Source of the DNA: Pseudisothecium myosuroides
Lineage: Eukaryota > Streptophyta > Bryopsida > Hypnales > Lembophyllaceae
Reading direction: 5' to 3'
Assembly: GCA_951799445.1 (NCBI GenBank)
Contig: OX637293.1
Coordinates: 11,594,001-11,658,000, forward strand
Length of the DNA: 64,000 nt
The position numbers and the translations under genes were made by a program. The notes below the pieces were generated by a model that did no database searches, had not been told where the DNA came from, and worked only from the letters and a program-made list of their open reading frames with translations. This document shows, piece by piece, positions 23,359 through 35,969 of the stretch. Position 1 is the stretch's first letter; every line of letters begins with the position of its first letter.

Positions 23359-25937
23359 GTTGGTCTCTTCAAAGTGGGATGACTTCTTTATTGGGGGAGA
23401 GGTGTTTACGGCCAACGATTTCAAGTTTGAAAGACTCCAACTTCCTTTAGGTAGAACTGCCTGATCCGTGCAGTTCCTTCTTTTTGTGAAATAGGTGCCT
23501 CATTGAATATAACCACAAAACGGTGGCTTTGAAAGGCTCCAGCCTACTAAACAAATGGTGCTTCACAGTTGTAAAGTAACAAGCTTTTAGTGAATGGCTT
23601 TGGGTCTTTCAATAGGCGCTTAAAACATGCACCTATTGAACACTTTGAAGTTTCTGTTAAGTCAGGTAGACTCTATTGACTTCATAGTGTGGAACTTCTG
23701 CATGAATTTGTTAGGGTGGATGCTATGAAAGCCAAAAAAGATTGAGGGGAGGTGCAAGCCCCCCTTCCATTAGGATAGATGCTAATCATCAAAATCTACG
23801 AATGAAGATTTTTTCACATCATTTCAATAAATAATGAATATTGAAGAAATCAAGAATTATTTTATTTTACAGATTAATACCTACACAAGAAAATTTGAAC
23901 CATGCAATTTTGAAAGGAGATGAAAGTTATGATGAGTCTTATTTTGTTGGCAAAGAAGGTAGAAACTCCATATAAAGTTGTTTTTGAATTCACTTTTGAA
24001 ATTTTTCAAATAAAAAAATTTATATATTAAAAAAATATTGTTACCAAAATGTTTTTACTATTGGAATTGGTAATTATTAATTTTTGGTAAAAATTATTAG
24101 CCATTTTGTATTTTTCGTCATGTAGTACCACCTTCTATTTTATAATTTTTAATAAAGACAAAATCTGAAAGTTTTTCTGGTTGATTTTCTCCATGTATTC
24201 CCAAGTCATATTTCAACACATTGACCAAATTGCACAAGTTATGGGACATCCTTCCAAATGTGGAAAGACAAAACTTTATCTTTGCAACTGAGAAGGGCTA
24301 GAAAAACTACTTCTTGAAATTTAGGCACATCTAACTTGCAATTAGTAGAGATTTTCACTCCATAATTTTGTAAAGATATCCTCGAATAAGTTAAGTAAGA
24401 CAGTCTTTGATTGCATTTGTGAAAGAATAAACATAAAATAAGATTTTGGCCTTACTTTGGATATGAGTATTTTAAAGCAATTTTAAACCTCAAAACACCG
24501 CAAAACTTTAGAGATTAAACATTAATCCTAACAGATGGCGTGGTGAGGCCAAACACTGACCATTGACCAATAGATGACTTTCAAGATTACTATCAAAATG
24601 AAAAATGCACCTATTAGTCTATAAATCGGATGAATTTTGGCAAAGTATCTTGGTTAAAACCTTTGCCCGTTCAGAATTATTAAAGAACAAATCGCAACCT
24701 CACTTATAATCAATATTGTTGTTTACTACATTTAAATATATATTTGATGTTATTTTCACTTAGGGTAGTACAATGAGGCTAGCATGTGAGCGAGGGTTGC
24801 TATTATGTGAGCATAGGAGTGTAAGCCCATGACGGCTTAAAATACTATACACCTATATTAAAGGTGTATATACTATAGAAACCATCTATGATTATAGGGT
24901 ATATATATTACAAATACCTATATTATAGGTGTTTATGACACATACACCTTCTATAGTGTGTGGTATATACATTATAGGTTCCTATATTTTAGGCTCAATG
25001 CTTACAATCTCGCATTCTTGGGCTTACATACTAGCACCGTTGACATGTGAGCATGAAAATGCAAGCCTATAAACCTTGACCATTTGTATAAGTAGATACT
25101 CTTCAACCATTGAATGTGCTTATAGTGTAAACACCTATGATATAAGTATTTATAACATAGGTTTTCCTTAATTATAGAAGATTTTTGTAAAATAGACATC
25201 TATAAAATAGGTCTATAGACTCCTATACTTATATATTCATGATTCTAGGCTCACATAATAGCAACCATGATCCTAGTAGCAATCCTTGTTTGTCAATAGC
25301 AAGATTCAAAAACATATGCAAAATCTTAGAGCATTATAAATGGATTTTTGAAAAAATCAAATTCTAAATACAAGACAATAAAATAAATGCATTGCCATGA
25401 TATTTTTATCATTTTTACATGAAAGAACTAATATTTATCCCTTTAATCTCTACCGGTTTTGAACAAAATTCAAATTGGCTATGATGTATGACTTCATAAC
25501 CTTTTTGAAGTTTTTAGTAAAAGTGGGCATGCTAAATGTGAATTTTAGAAATGATCTATATAATTAAATTTGAAATTTTTATGTATATTTTTCAAAAATA
25601 AATTTAGAAGTGCTTAAATTGAAAAATTCATCAAAAATACGATTTCTATTCTTACTCCATGATTTCTAGTTTCATTGGCTAAAGTCTATAAGATTGTTAA
25701 TATGGCAAATATAAACATCATTGTTTTTATCATTTCTAGTCAAAGCATTACATTTTCTATATGCATTGAATGCTTTAGCAAAGGGAAACTAGCCTTTTGG
25801 GTTGGATTTTGTATTTTAAATAGTATATAAATCACTGCCATGTAATAACCATCATCTTTATTATATGAAAAGTAGCTTCCAACCAACTTGTGCATCCAAC
25901 AATGTCTACACTACCTTCCTAGTAGCTTCTTATTGGA
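23359..25937. other. AT-rich intergenic DNA of copy 2
   Basis: This is the colinear counterpart of bases 1-2572, including the hairpin-rich AT block at about 24830-25230. No gene was recognised. Confidence 0.6.
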
Positions 25938-26068
25938 GGGTGATTGCAAGAAACACTTGCTAATTTTGTTGCATTTCACAATATTCATGTTCTTTTTTTT
26001 GGAGTACTTTAAAATTAGAATTATTTTTTAATAAGTTAAAAAAATACAACCAATGTATACACCTTTAA

Positions 26069-26860
26069 TTCCTAGAGGACCAAGGCTTTTTTTTCCATCA
26101 AAACAACACTCGAAACTGCCATTTCTATTGTGGAGAGCAAAAAATTTTAATAATTTTTTTTTTTGCAAATCTAATCGTAGGATCTTATCTAGACTAATAT
26201 AAGTATGTATGGAAGAAATTTTAAAAACTTTGATTGCCTAGATTGCAAGATAATTGCATCCAAAGTAAAGAAAGCAAGTTTTTTTACACCTTGTATAAAT
26301 AGATTTTTTGGCTTTGAATCTTCTTAACTTAAAATTTTTGTACTATTGATTTTATTTTTTTAACTTTTTATATTAGGTATTTGGGTTGAGAATCTAGGAA
26401 AAAAATTCAGGAAAAAAATACTTAATTTTCATTCATTAAAAAATTATTAAGTAGAAGTAGGTTCAAGAATAAAGGTAAAAGGAAACCATTGATAGCTTTA
26501 AGATAGAATTGAAACACAATGATTCCAATGGTGAGATTGTTCTAGCAAGCAAATTTAACCATGTCTAACAATTGTTTTTGAAAAATTGTAAACATTGCAT
26601 TCATAAATGAATCCTATGAATCATTTTTTCAAGAAAATGCTTAGATTGCCCACAAAACTAAGATTGTCCATAACTTTTTCATCACAAGTCTAAATTGAAT
26701 GAATCAAAGCTTCACATATAGACAAATATATAATATTTTAGAAAAAAATTTAAAAATTTAATTTTGACTTTTTGTGAATTTTTTGTGCTGCCTACCAATC
26801 TCCATTTTTGGCTTGTTGTGCCATAACTTTTGCTACCGGGTACCAATTGAAATAAAAATT
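26069..26860. mobile_element. Truncated TTAA element (counterpart of 2704-3629)
   Basis: It begins after TTAA (26065-26068) with TTCCTAGAGGACC and follows the copy 1 element to 26860. There the match stops abruptly, and the terminal GGTCCTTTAGGGG and right-hand TTAA are missing. Confidence 0.75.
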
Positions 26861-27390
26861 CTCGGGGGTGCACTTAGAGTTTTTATACACATCACGTGCG
26901 ATCAAAACCTACAACCTCTATTTTATGTTCTAAAATTTAAATAAAAAGAAAAGAAAAAAATACGTGTAGATTTTCCTACTTTTAAAGTTTATGTTTTGAA
27001 TTGTTGATATTTTTTCTTGTTAATGATGATTAGTTATAAATTTTTGAAGTAAAAAGATACACTGTAAAGCTAAAAATAACTTTCACACCCCTATTTTATA
27101 TATTAAAAAAATGTCTAAATTTTTTTTTTAAATTCCTAAAAATTAGCTTCCTATTGAAAGTTTATTTTTCTTGAATATTTGGTGCAATAGTCCTCTAAAT
27201 GTAATCTCTATAAATATTTGAGTTGAAAAATATGCCAGTTTAGTTCATTTTTCAACTTCTTCTAAAAAACATATGACATGTTATTTAAGATTAATTTTTT
27301 TGGCAATAGAAGCCTATAGACATTATTAAATAAAGCATAATTGACTCTTTTTTGACCTAAATTTTTGTTAGGTTTGAAAATCTAGGTCAA
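26861..27390. other. Replacement segment unique to copy 2
   Basis: Copy 1 (about 3500-4010) and copy 2 differ completely here. The segment starts CTCGGGGGTGCACTTAGAG and is very AT-rich. Near its right end GACCTAAATTTTTGTTAGG is an inverted version of copy 1 text around 3999-4020, so an inversion or hairpin-mediated rearrangement is possible. No coding capacity is visible. Confidence 0.5.
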
Positions 27391-27913
27391 AAAATCTAGG
27401 TCAAAAAAGAGTGAATTGAAATTTTGAAGAAAATGCATACTTTGACACTTTAATTTGTAAAAAATAGAGAAGACTTTATAGTGAAGAGATTTCACCAAAA
27501 AAATGATCTTGCAACCATTTCAATGTTCAAAACTGCACGCACAAGAGAGCTATCTTTGCATGAACGTAGACGACACAAAATAAATTTTTTTTAACTGTCC
27601 CTCGGTAGAAACATGACTTCCTACTATGGAAATAGACTGTAGAAATTTCAACTCTAAATCATTAAATTTGAGGACTCCATGGTACTCAAAACCCCTAAAA
27701 TTCAAAATGCGACGTATTAATTTAATCAAATTTTAAATATTAAATGTTTTGTTTAATTTCTAAAAAATATAAGATATGATTAAATTCAAGACATACATCT
27801 TCAATAAAAATTTCAAATTCATGCAAGTCATGCTTTAAAAGTTATCGCAAAAAGAAAGATTCGGCACTCCTCTTGTGACAAATACCCAATACCACTTTTT
27901 CTTGCAATGGCCC

Positions 27914-28905
27914 TGAAATGCAAATAGAAAGAAGCTTAGTTTGTAGAATTCTAAACAACAAACAAATAACTTTTTAGAAATCCTTCAAACACTAACTAAA
28001 AGTCTATTAGAAGACTATTTCGTCTAAACTTTAGCTCCAAAAGTTTGTTTATTTGGATATTACTTTGTTCAAACCAAAATTGGCAAATAAGACAAAAATT
28101 TAGAGTTGGAGATTTTTACTCTAGAATTTTGTGAAAATGTCCTTCAATAAGTCAACTTAAACGTCCTTTGATTGCATTTGTGAAAGAATAAATATAAGAT
28201 TTTGGCCTTGCTATGAGTATTTTGAAGCAATTTAGGACTTCAAAACACTGCAAAATTTTAGAGATTAAGAATTATCCCTAATAGACAATGAGGCCAAACA
28301 ATGAACAACAGATGACTTTTAAGAACATTGTCAAAATGAAGAATGTACCTATTGGTCTAAAAATCAGATGATTTCTGACAAAGTATCTTAGTTAAAGGTA
28401 TTGTCCTTTCAGAATTAAAAAATAAACTGCAACCTCACTTAGCCAACATTGTTGTTTGCTACATTCAAATATGCATTTGATATTATTTTCACTTACTCTG
28501 ATAGCAACCCTTGTTTTTAATAACAAGATGCAAAAACATATGGAAAATCTAGAGTATTATAAATGAATTTATGAAAAAAATCAAATTCTAACTTCTACAC
28601 AACAAACTAAATGCATTGCCATGATGTATTCATTATTTTTATATGAAAAGAATAATATTTCTCTCCGCTTTATTCTCTACCGGTTTTGAATAAAATTCAA
28701 ATTTAATTACTATGATGTAAGACTTTAATAAAAAAAATTTAATTTACAATAAAAGTGGACATGCTAAGCATGAATTTTAGAAATGATCAATATAGTTAAA
28801 TTTGAATTCTTAATGTAGATCTTTCAAAAATAAATTTGGAAGTATATAACTCAAATAAAACACCAAAAATACAATTTCTAATCTTATCCACGATTTTGGG
28901 TTTAA
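27914..28905. other. AT-rich intergenic DNA left of the piggyBac insertion
   Basis: Colinear with 4583-5573 of copy 1. No gene was recognised. It ends in the TTAA (28902-28905) used as the insertion target. Confidence 0.6.
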
Positions 28906-29739
28906 CCCATTAAGGGCTGGTCAACCAGTTTTGGGTTGATTTTGACACGTTTTCCCTGTCAGTACTGTGATTGCTTGAGAATTGGCTGAAGTGCCAAAGG
29001 GGACGGGTGAGGGAAATTTTGAGCTGGACCCATACGAAAAAAAAACAAGGGAATCCAAGCCTCTCCGTGGCCTGTGGGTTCAAATTAGTGGCAGACCTCA
29101 TACGGTTTTTGAAAATTAATTGCAAAGAGATGGCCTTCATTGTGCAAAAGAAGGTACTACGTACGTGCCAACATGGCATTTACTGTAGGCAGGACGGTGG
29201 CTGGGAACTGGGACCATCTCTTTGGGAACGGCTTCATGTCCGTTGGGCCATGCCTCCGTGGCGCGTTCCACAGCGTGATAGAAGGGTGCGCTAAGGAAGA
29301 ATCCCATGCTCACAAGTGTCACCGTGAAGCACAACGATGAAGAGAGGCGCATCCGAGGCGCAAGAGAGTGCGAAGGAATGGCAATACGGCCCATATTTGA
29401 GAGCCCACTACAAGTTGCAAGTGCAATGGGAGGTGCACGGATTCGGACCGTTCAGCTTGTAATGGAGTTTTGTAGCGCTAGCGTAGGAAGCCTCCATCGT
29501 AGGTGGTTTCTTCTTGCACGCAGCTCTACATTGGAGTGGATTTGTTGGTGCTTGAAAGCACTGGAGTGGGATTTGTTGGTGGAGCGACGGTGTTGGTCGC
29601 AGTTGGCGGCGGATTGTGGGCGATCCAGACAACCACGACCGCCACTCCACAATAGGGTTGTTCATTGCTAGGAGTTGGGTTGATAGCCGCAATTGAATGT
29701 GCGGGCTCCTACGTAGCTCCTACGTATACGTACAAGGGC

Positions 29740-30069
29740 ATGGCCGGTACAAGCAAGCGGGGACGGGCACGCCGCAATGGATATGTCTGGCCACCAGCCT
29801 CGCCGCCTCCACAACAATTCGCGCACATGGCTTGCAGTTTGGTGAATTGGGCTGAAGAACACCGATTTCCCCTTCACAAGCGTCAAGTGCTTCTCGGGTT
29901 ATTGGATCATGCTTACCTTCTCTCGCATCCTCTTCCGCCTGTAGCTAGGGGATACAAAGACCTCCAAACTTTGTCAGGGCACAATTGCGGTACCTTTTTT
30001 ACCGCCAGTCCGCGAGGTTGTTGGGTTGGGGTCCCGAGCGCGAAGAAGGTAGTGGCGATGGATTCCTAG
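29740..30069 (+). CDS. Unidentified ORF inside the piggyBac element, upstream of transposase
   Basis: An open frame of about 109 residues starts at ATG 29740; the frame is open further upstream to 29665. The product begins with a basic stretch (KRGRARRN), then a proline-rich linker and a segment containing NWAEEHRFPLHKRQVLL. I recognise no domain. It ends in a TAG about 40 bp before the first Met of the transposase frame. It could be an accessory protein of the element, a frameshifted N-terminal part of the transposase, or chance in GC-rich DNA. Confidence 0.3.
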   Translation: MAGTSKRGRARRNGYVWPPASPPPQQFAHMACSLVNWAEEHRFPLHKRQVLLGLLDHAYLLSHPLPPVARGYKDLQTLSGHNCGTFFTASPRGCWVGVPSAKKVVAMDS

Positions 30070-30106
30070 CAGAGCTTCACGTTGATCTGCGGCAGAGCGT
30101 CTTCCC

Positions 30107-32713
30107 ATGATGTCTTGGCAAACACAATTGCAGCGTCGCCCCCAGAGAATGGTCACAACATTGGAGCGTCCAAAGATTCGCACACACCGCGACTACCCAC
30201 GGTGCCGTCCACAGCTCCCTTGCCACCTCGTAGCAGACAGTCCATCGAGTGGTCATAGACCAGGGAAGGAGAATGTCACGCCGGGTCATCCCACGGAGGC
30301 TGCGCCGATCAAGGCCAAACGAAAATACGTGAGGAAGCAACATGCTGCTTCAGAGGCCACGTTGCTCGCGGATCCCATCTTGCCCAACAATAGCACCTCG
30401 AATGCGACAGCCTCTATAGGCCCGTTACCACCGCGTCCAAAGCGGAAGTACACGCGGAGGCACAAAGAGGACAAGGCAGCGGCAGTTGGATTGCCTGATT
30501 CCACGGGCAGCCAAATCATGCCAGTTGCTGCGCGCGGAGGGAGATCGGGTGCCGGACGAGGGCGTGGCGGGCGGCGAGGAGCTGCACAGAGCGCGGAGCT
30601 GCTAGTGGCCCAAGTACATGAAGAGGACAAATCCCCTGAGCCTACCGCACTAGATCCCACAAATTTCGCTCCACCTGCCACTCGGTCCACTTCCGCTTGT
30701 TCCTCGCGCGTGCCAGTGCTTCTCCGGAATTTGCATTGGGGTGGCGAGGTGCTTCCTGTGCCTTGTCCGTTTGCTGTGGGGACGGTGGTTGGCGGAGTCG
30801 CTTTCACGCTTTGGGAGTACAACTTCTGCCGCACGAGTACTGCAAATTTTTAAATTTCACGGCGATTCCAACCTGCGACGATGACGACAGCGACCATGGA
30901 GCGCGTGACAACACCATTCCTAGCCGGTCCCTCCAGTCCGGTGCTCCAGTAGGGTGGAAGCTTGACGACAGTGACTCCGACCATGATTGGGATCCGGCCC
31001 TGTCGGATTTAGGCAGTGAAGATGGCGCCTTGTCATCTGGTGCTTCAAGCGTCGACGTGCTCGAGGATGATCCAATGGCCTTACTGGGGGAACTCGGTGT
31101 GTACCCGATGGGACCTAACATTGAGAGGCCTCATCTTGAAGAGAAGTATGCTGAGCCAAACTGGCATGCGAAGACTTGGTCGTTGCTTCCGAGGCACCCT
31201 TTTTCAAGGAAGGCGCCAGGACCGTCGGAGGCGCTTCCTGCAAATGCCCTGTTGCAGCCATTGCAGTACTTTTTGCTATTTTGGGATGAAGCTCTGCAAC
31301 GCAAGGTAGTTAGGGAGAGCAACGACTACGTTGATTACATTGATCCCAAGACTGGAAAGCAGAAGGGAGGTGAGTTTGTGGCGAGGCCCATCACCCTCCA
31401 AGAGTTTTGCCAGTTCACTAGCATAAGATGCCTTATGGGGGTGAGGGATCAGCCTTCCATTCGCGATTACTGGTGTCGAGGTCAAGGGGCACTGTTCTAC
31501 GAGGACGTGGCTGGAACAATGTCACGATGGCGCTTCAAATACATCCTCAAATGTTTGCATATGACGTCCACGTATACATTTGTCACTGATAATCAAAGCC
31601 CAGACTATGACCCCATTGAAAAGTGCAGGTGGATCTTTGAGCACGTGGAGGTACGGTTCCAAGAATTTTGGAACCTCTCTCCGTTCTTGACAGTGGACGA
31701 GTGTATGGTTGCGTATAATGGTCGCTTTTGCTCATTCAAGCAGTACCTGCCTGCTAAACCAATTACGCATGGGATCAAGATCTGGGCGATGGCTTGTTCC
31801 TTGACCAGCTATGTATACAAGCTGGAGGTATACGTTGGGAAGGAGAACACGGTGGCCAATGATGGGGCGAGTGCACACATTGGGATGGCAGGCCAAGTGG
31901 TGGCTCATTTGACTCGCGGATTGGAGGGGCATTGGTATACGGTAACGTGTGACAACTATTTCACTTTGCCGTTTTTGTTTGACGACTTACTGTCACAAGG
32001 ATTCTACGCCGTTGTTACTGCTCGTAAGGAGTGGAAAGGGTTCCCCCAAAGCCTCAATTTTAGCCATGAACAACCACGAGGCACTCTTCATACTCGTGTT
32101 CACAGAGACATGAAGATGGCGGCGATTCTTTAGCAAGACACCAAAGGAGTGTACTTCCTTGCCACAGGCGCTGACCACATGGTTGTTGGAGGAGTAGTGA
32201 TGACCCGAGTGTCACGGCAAAGCATTGCTGAGGTTCCAACGTCGCCGATTCAACTTCTTTACTCGAGGACAATGGGCGGAGTAGATGTGGATGATCAAAA
32301 CAGGTCATACTACAGTACCCAGATCGCCACGAAGAAATGGTGGCATCGGGTATACTTCTTCTGCCTGGACTCTTGCATTGCTAACGCATTCACAGTTTAT
32401 AATTAAGGAGATGTCCAAGAGACTCGGTGACAAACCAATAAGCCATAAGGAATTCCAACTCCAACTCGCGTATGCATTGATGGGTCGCCCATACCGGGAT
32501 GAAGGCGTGGCATGCGCCATAGTGCCTATTCAAAGGGCCTTTCCTCGGACGTCTGAAGCATTGGTCACTCATCTTGTGCGTAAAATCCCTCTCCGTCGAG
32601 TGTGTCTCATCTGCAAGCGACGCACCCGCTGGATCTGCCCCGCGTGTGATGGGGTTCATTTGTGCACTGCTCATTGTTTCGAGTTCTTCCACACGCGTGG
32701 TATTGTGGAGTAG
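30107..32713 (+). pseudogene. piggyBac-type DDD transposase, disrupted
   Basis: This encodes the cut-and-paste transposase domain of the piggyBac superfamily. All three expected catalytic aspartates can be found: in TVDECMVAYNGR (codon 31696-31698), in TCDNYFT (31951-31953) and in GGVDVDDQ (32284-32286). The C-terminus is a cysteine-rich finger with CLICKRR and CPACDGVHLCTAHC. The N-terminal part carries two AT-hook-like basic motifs (KRKYVRK, KRKYTRRHK) and a Gly/Arg stretch, followed by an acidic region. It is broken. The N-terminal frame (30107-30853) shifts to another frame by about 30840. A TAG at 32131-32133 interrupts the catalytic core before the third Asp. A frame change near 32400 separates the core from the Cys-rich end. 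An intron might explain one of the shifts but not the in-frame TAG. Confidence 0.9.
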
Positions 32714-33883
32714 CTCTCCTGGCAGTTCTCTGCCTGCAGCAGTAAGTGTTCCTAAAACATGAACCTCTGTAGCTGCACATGTTTGGGATGGGTGTGACCG
32801 CTCTCGTTGCTTTGGATTTTTGAGATTTTGAGTTTGTGCCTGAAGTCTAGGCGTGGTTATGTTCATTTGCAACGTAGGCACAGTGAGACGTCAGCAGGAC
32901 CAAGAGCGATGGCAGCGTCGGATTTTTGAGATTTTGAGTCATGAATTGAGCCATGTTTTGCAATGGCCACTTACATCCGTCAATAGCGCTTATGCTGTTG
33001 TCGTGTTAGTTTCTTAGCCTTATGCACTTGGAGTTACTGGGTTATGTGAATGTTTTGATCAGGGCGGCAGTTGCCAAGAGCATTGGAAGTCCTTAGAGCG
33101 ACACGGCCGCAGGATTACATGGTCTTTCAGGAGAGGTCATTTGTCATGTCAGTCGCAGGGGCTTTGCTTATTGTTTTTTCGTATGAAGCCTTTGTGGCCT
33201 TGTTCCATTTGGTAGCCACGGCTATGATGCTCGCAATGGCGTTCACAACCACTTTTGTTTCCGGATTTGAATTGAATCGGTTGCCGGGCGTGTAGAACGC
33301 TGCAGGCATTCTGTACCTTCACAATGAGTTTGTGTTCATGTCACTTATGTTGTGCCTTTCACAATCTATTACTTCGATGGCCGGGCGATGGTGACCCTCC
33401 AACTTCTTTCAGTCTAGTTTCCATCCCTGACTTTGTGCACACTGTGCTGGTTGTGCAACCGCCTGGGCTTCAGCTGAACCCCTGCGTTGGCACTGTGTAT
33501 GGATAAAACTGGGTATGGGAACTCCACTCTAGCGCTCCCTTGTCATTCTAACTTCCGTGCAAGCAATGATTTGTACAAAAGATGCACGACGTGGCCTCAG
33601 CACAACAAGAAAGAGGTCGTCCTAAAGAAATACATCCCCGTTTGTACACCAGTCACTTCCATACTCCGTTCCATACATACGGTGGCACAGATGCATTATA
33701 ATAAACTGGATTCCACAGCACGAAACCGTAGCAGTGACACCCACAAGGTAAAACGTCCACGCCGAATCCATCGGTACGGTTGGATTTTCTTTAGGTATAG
33801 ACACCAGACCGCGGTGAAGATATCGCCCATACAGCCTTAGGACCACTTGCCCGCCCCCCAAAACGACCACGGACGTTAATGGG
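32714..33883. other. 3' non-coding part of the piggyBac element
   Basis: Between the cysteine-rich end of the transposase and the right terminus lie 1.17 kb of moderately GC-rich DNA. Short ORFs at 33071-33295 and 33487-33840 have no recognisable family and are probably untranslated. Confidence 0.4.
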
Positions 33884-33958
33884 TTAACTAGGTAAATCTA
33901 TGAGATTAATAGTATGGCAAATATAAGCATCATTATTTTTATCATTTCTAGTCAAAGT

Positions 33959-34226
33959 AAAATAATATTTTAGGAAAAAAATTGAAAAAAAATTATTTTG
34001 ACATTTTTTGAATTTTTTTGGGCTGCCCAACGACCTCCGTTTTTGGCTTTTTGTGTCATAACTTTTACATCTGGGCACCGATTGAAAAAAAAATTATATT
34101 CCCAAGAAGCTTATGTATTTTTCTAGCTTCACAACAAGTTTTAGAAGATTATGATGAATATTGAGACCACATGAGCCTATCCGAAGTCGCATTTTGGCCC
34201 CCGTAGGGCCAATGGGACTTTAGGGG
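33959..34226. mobile_element. 5'-truncated TTAA element in copy 2
   Basis: Copy 1 at about 5645-5715 is replaced here by the right-hand part of the 0.93-kb TTAA family, including GGGCTGCCCAACGACCTCCG and TGTGTCATAACTTTT. It ends GGGACTTTAGGGG directly before TTAA (34227-34230). The left terminus and left TTAA are absent. Confidence 0.7.
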
Positions 34227-34230
34227 TTAA

Positions 34231-35969
34231 ATAGCATATAAAACACATCCACATAATATCTATCATCTTGATTAAATGAGAAGTAGCTTCCGGCTAGTGT
34301 GCATCCAACAATGCTCCTTATTGGATGGAAACTAGATTTGAGCAACATAAATGCTACTCATATATAGTGCCCTACATTTAGAGGTTAAAGCATATTTCAA
34401 ATGTGTTTGAAATTTTTATATACTATAGAAACTCTCTTGGTGCATAGTGCCAGGATTATACACTAAAAGAGGTTTATACAATTGGAGAGATGTAATAATG
34501 GCATCTAACTAATGTAATCTCTTACTACACTACTTTTCAAAAAAAATACTTGAAATTAGGACCACCCACTAACTCTCTTAGTGCATATTATATACTAAGA
34601 GAGTATGCAATAAGAGAGATTCTAATGTATTCTTAAATATGGTTGGTGAAAGGTTTTTATCCAAAATAATTTAAGTATTTCATCTTTACAATGATGAACA
34701 ACAATCACTTTTGTGGTAATAATTTCCATATTTTATTTGTGATTTTGCATTTTATTTGTGACTTTTACAACTAGGGATATAGAAGGGTGAAAGAATGAAA
34801 CACTTAATCACTTTGTTGCATTTGGACGTTCGAAAAGGTAATATTGGAAGTACTATGAGCTTTTGAAAAAAAATGATTCAAAACATAAAATAAAATATGG
34901 ATAATTAAAACATGACTAAAAGTACAGTATTCTCAAAAGTTTAGGTATAAAAATAACAATCTCCAAAAGTTACACACAAAACAAGTTAATACTAGAAATT
35001 TTCACTTCAAAAGATGCTTTCATGTTTAAATTTTTAGAAAATAGTGAAAAACATTCAAAAAATTAAAAAAAAAATTGGCCAATTCTAAAAACCTTATGGA
35101 AATGAGATTCAACTAATGAAATAGTGGAAACATGATTTTGAATGTCTAGAAATGTGCACACAAGGGAGCCTTCTTTGCACCTATATGGAAGAAAAAGAAA
35201 ATTAATTTTTGTTTAAATCCCTCAACAAATAGATGTAACCCTAGTAGAGGAACCTTCTATCTAAATTTTTCAAATGAGATTCATTGTTTTGAATGCTCTA
35301 CAATACTAAAAACCATCAAAACAACTAATTTCTACAAAATAAGAGAATCACACTTTAAATATTATGTACATTTTTTTTCTAATTTCAAAAAGTATGGACT
35401 ACATTTAAAATTCTACAATATGCTTCCAATATTAATTTCAAATACATTGACTCCATGCCTACATAGATTATGTTTGTGTTTGAATTGATCGCGCAACAAA
35501 TGGAACAAAACAGTACAAGTATTTCTTGCTTTCATGCAAGATGGAATTTTTATGATTTAGTTGTTATATAGTACCTTTATATAAACTGTAGTAATTGCAA
35601 ATGAACTTTCAAGAAATAGTATGGTTGTTTTGGAAAATAGATATAATAGCCATAAACTTCATGGAATTATTGATGTATTTTTTAAGCTCATATAAAGAAA
35701 ATTTTGATAAAATTTATTCAAATGTAGTATACATATTACGCTTTTCAGTTGTTGCCTTCAATGGCTACAAGAATGGCAATTCATAAGAATTGGAAAAAAT
35801 AGAAATGCAATAAAAAAAAAATAGAATGAAGGAGCTACCTATTTATTGTTGAGCCTATCAACATCAAAATCAAGAATTAATGCATGTGAAATTTTGTGTT
35901 TGACCTTGAAAATGACATTGGGCATCCAAGCACGCAGTAGAGTTCTTAAAGTTATTCCCCCTCCCCTTG
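34231..35969. other. AT-rich intergenic DNA of copy 2
   Basis: Colinear with about 5716-7450 of copy 1. It includes the fold-back family relic at about 34985-35350 (counterpart of 6470-6840). No gene was recognised. Confidence 0.55.

Larger units (their letters stand above)
25938..27913. mobile_element. Old fold-back element, copy 2 counterpart of 2573-4582
   Basis: It has the same left end (GGGTGATTGCAAGAAACAC) and right end as the copy 1 element. It contains a truncated TTAA element (26069-26860) and a stretch at 26861-27390 that replaces the corresponding copy 1 sequence. Confidence 0.5.
28906..33883 (+). mobile_element. piggyBac transposon, 4978 bp, with transposase relic
   Basis: The element starts CCCATTAAGGGC and ends TTAATGGG, an 8-bp perfect terminal inverted repeat. 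It is bordered by TTAA at 28902-28905 and 33884-33887. Copy 1 of the duplication keeps the empty site at about 5570, where GGGTTTAACTAGG carries a single TTAA. Insertion therefore followed the segmental duplication, barring loss from copy 1. The interior is about half GC, strikingly richer than the surrounding DNA, and encodes a DDD transposase relic (30107-32713) plus an upstream ORF (29740-30069). The size is large for the family, whose members are often 2-3 kb. Confidence 0.95.

Noticed and set aside
30286..30834. 182-codon minus-strand frame opposite the transposase N-terminus
   Set aside because: Explained as antisense of a GC-rich Pro/Arg-coding region; no motif.
33071..33295. Hydrophobic 74-codon frame in the piggyBac 3' region, considered as a membrane protein
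   Set aside because: Short, without family motif, downstream of the transposase in a region that looks untranslated.
28906..33883. GC-rich block considered as a contaminant contig or viral insertion
   Set aside because: Exact TTAA duplication, inverted ends, a piggyBac DDD transposase and the empty site in copy 1 show a normal transposon insertion.
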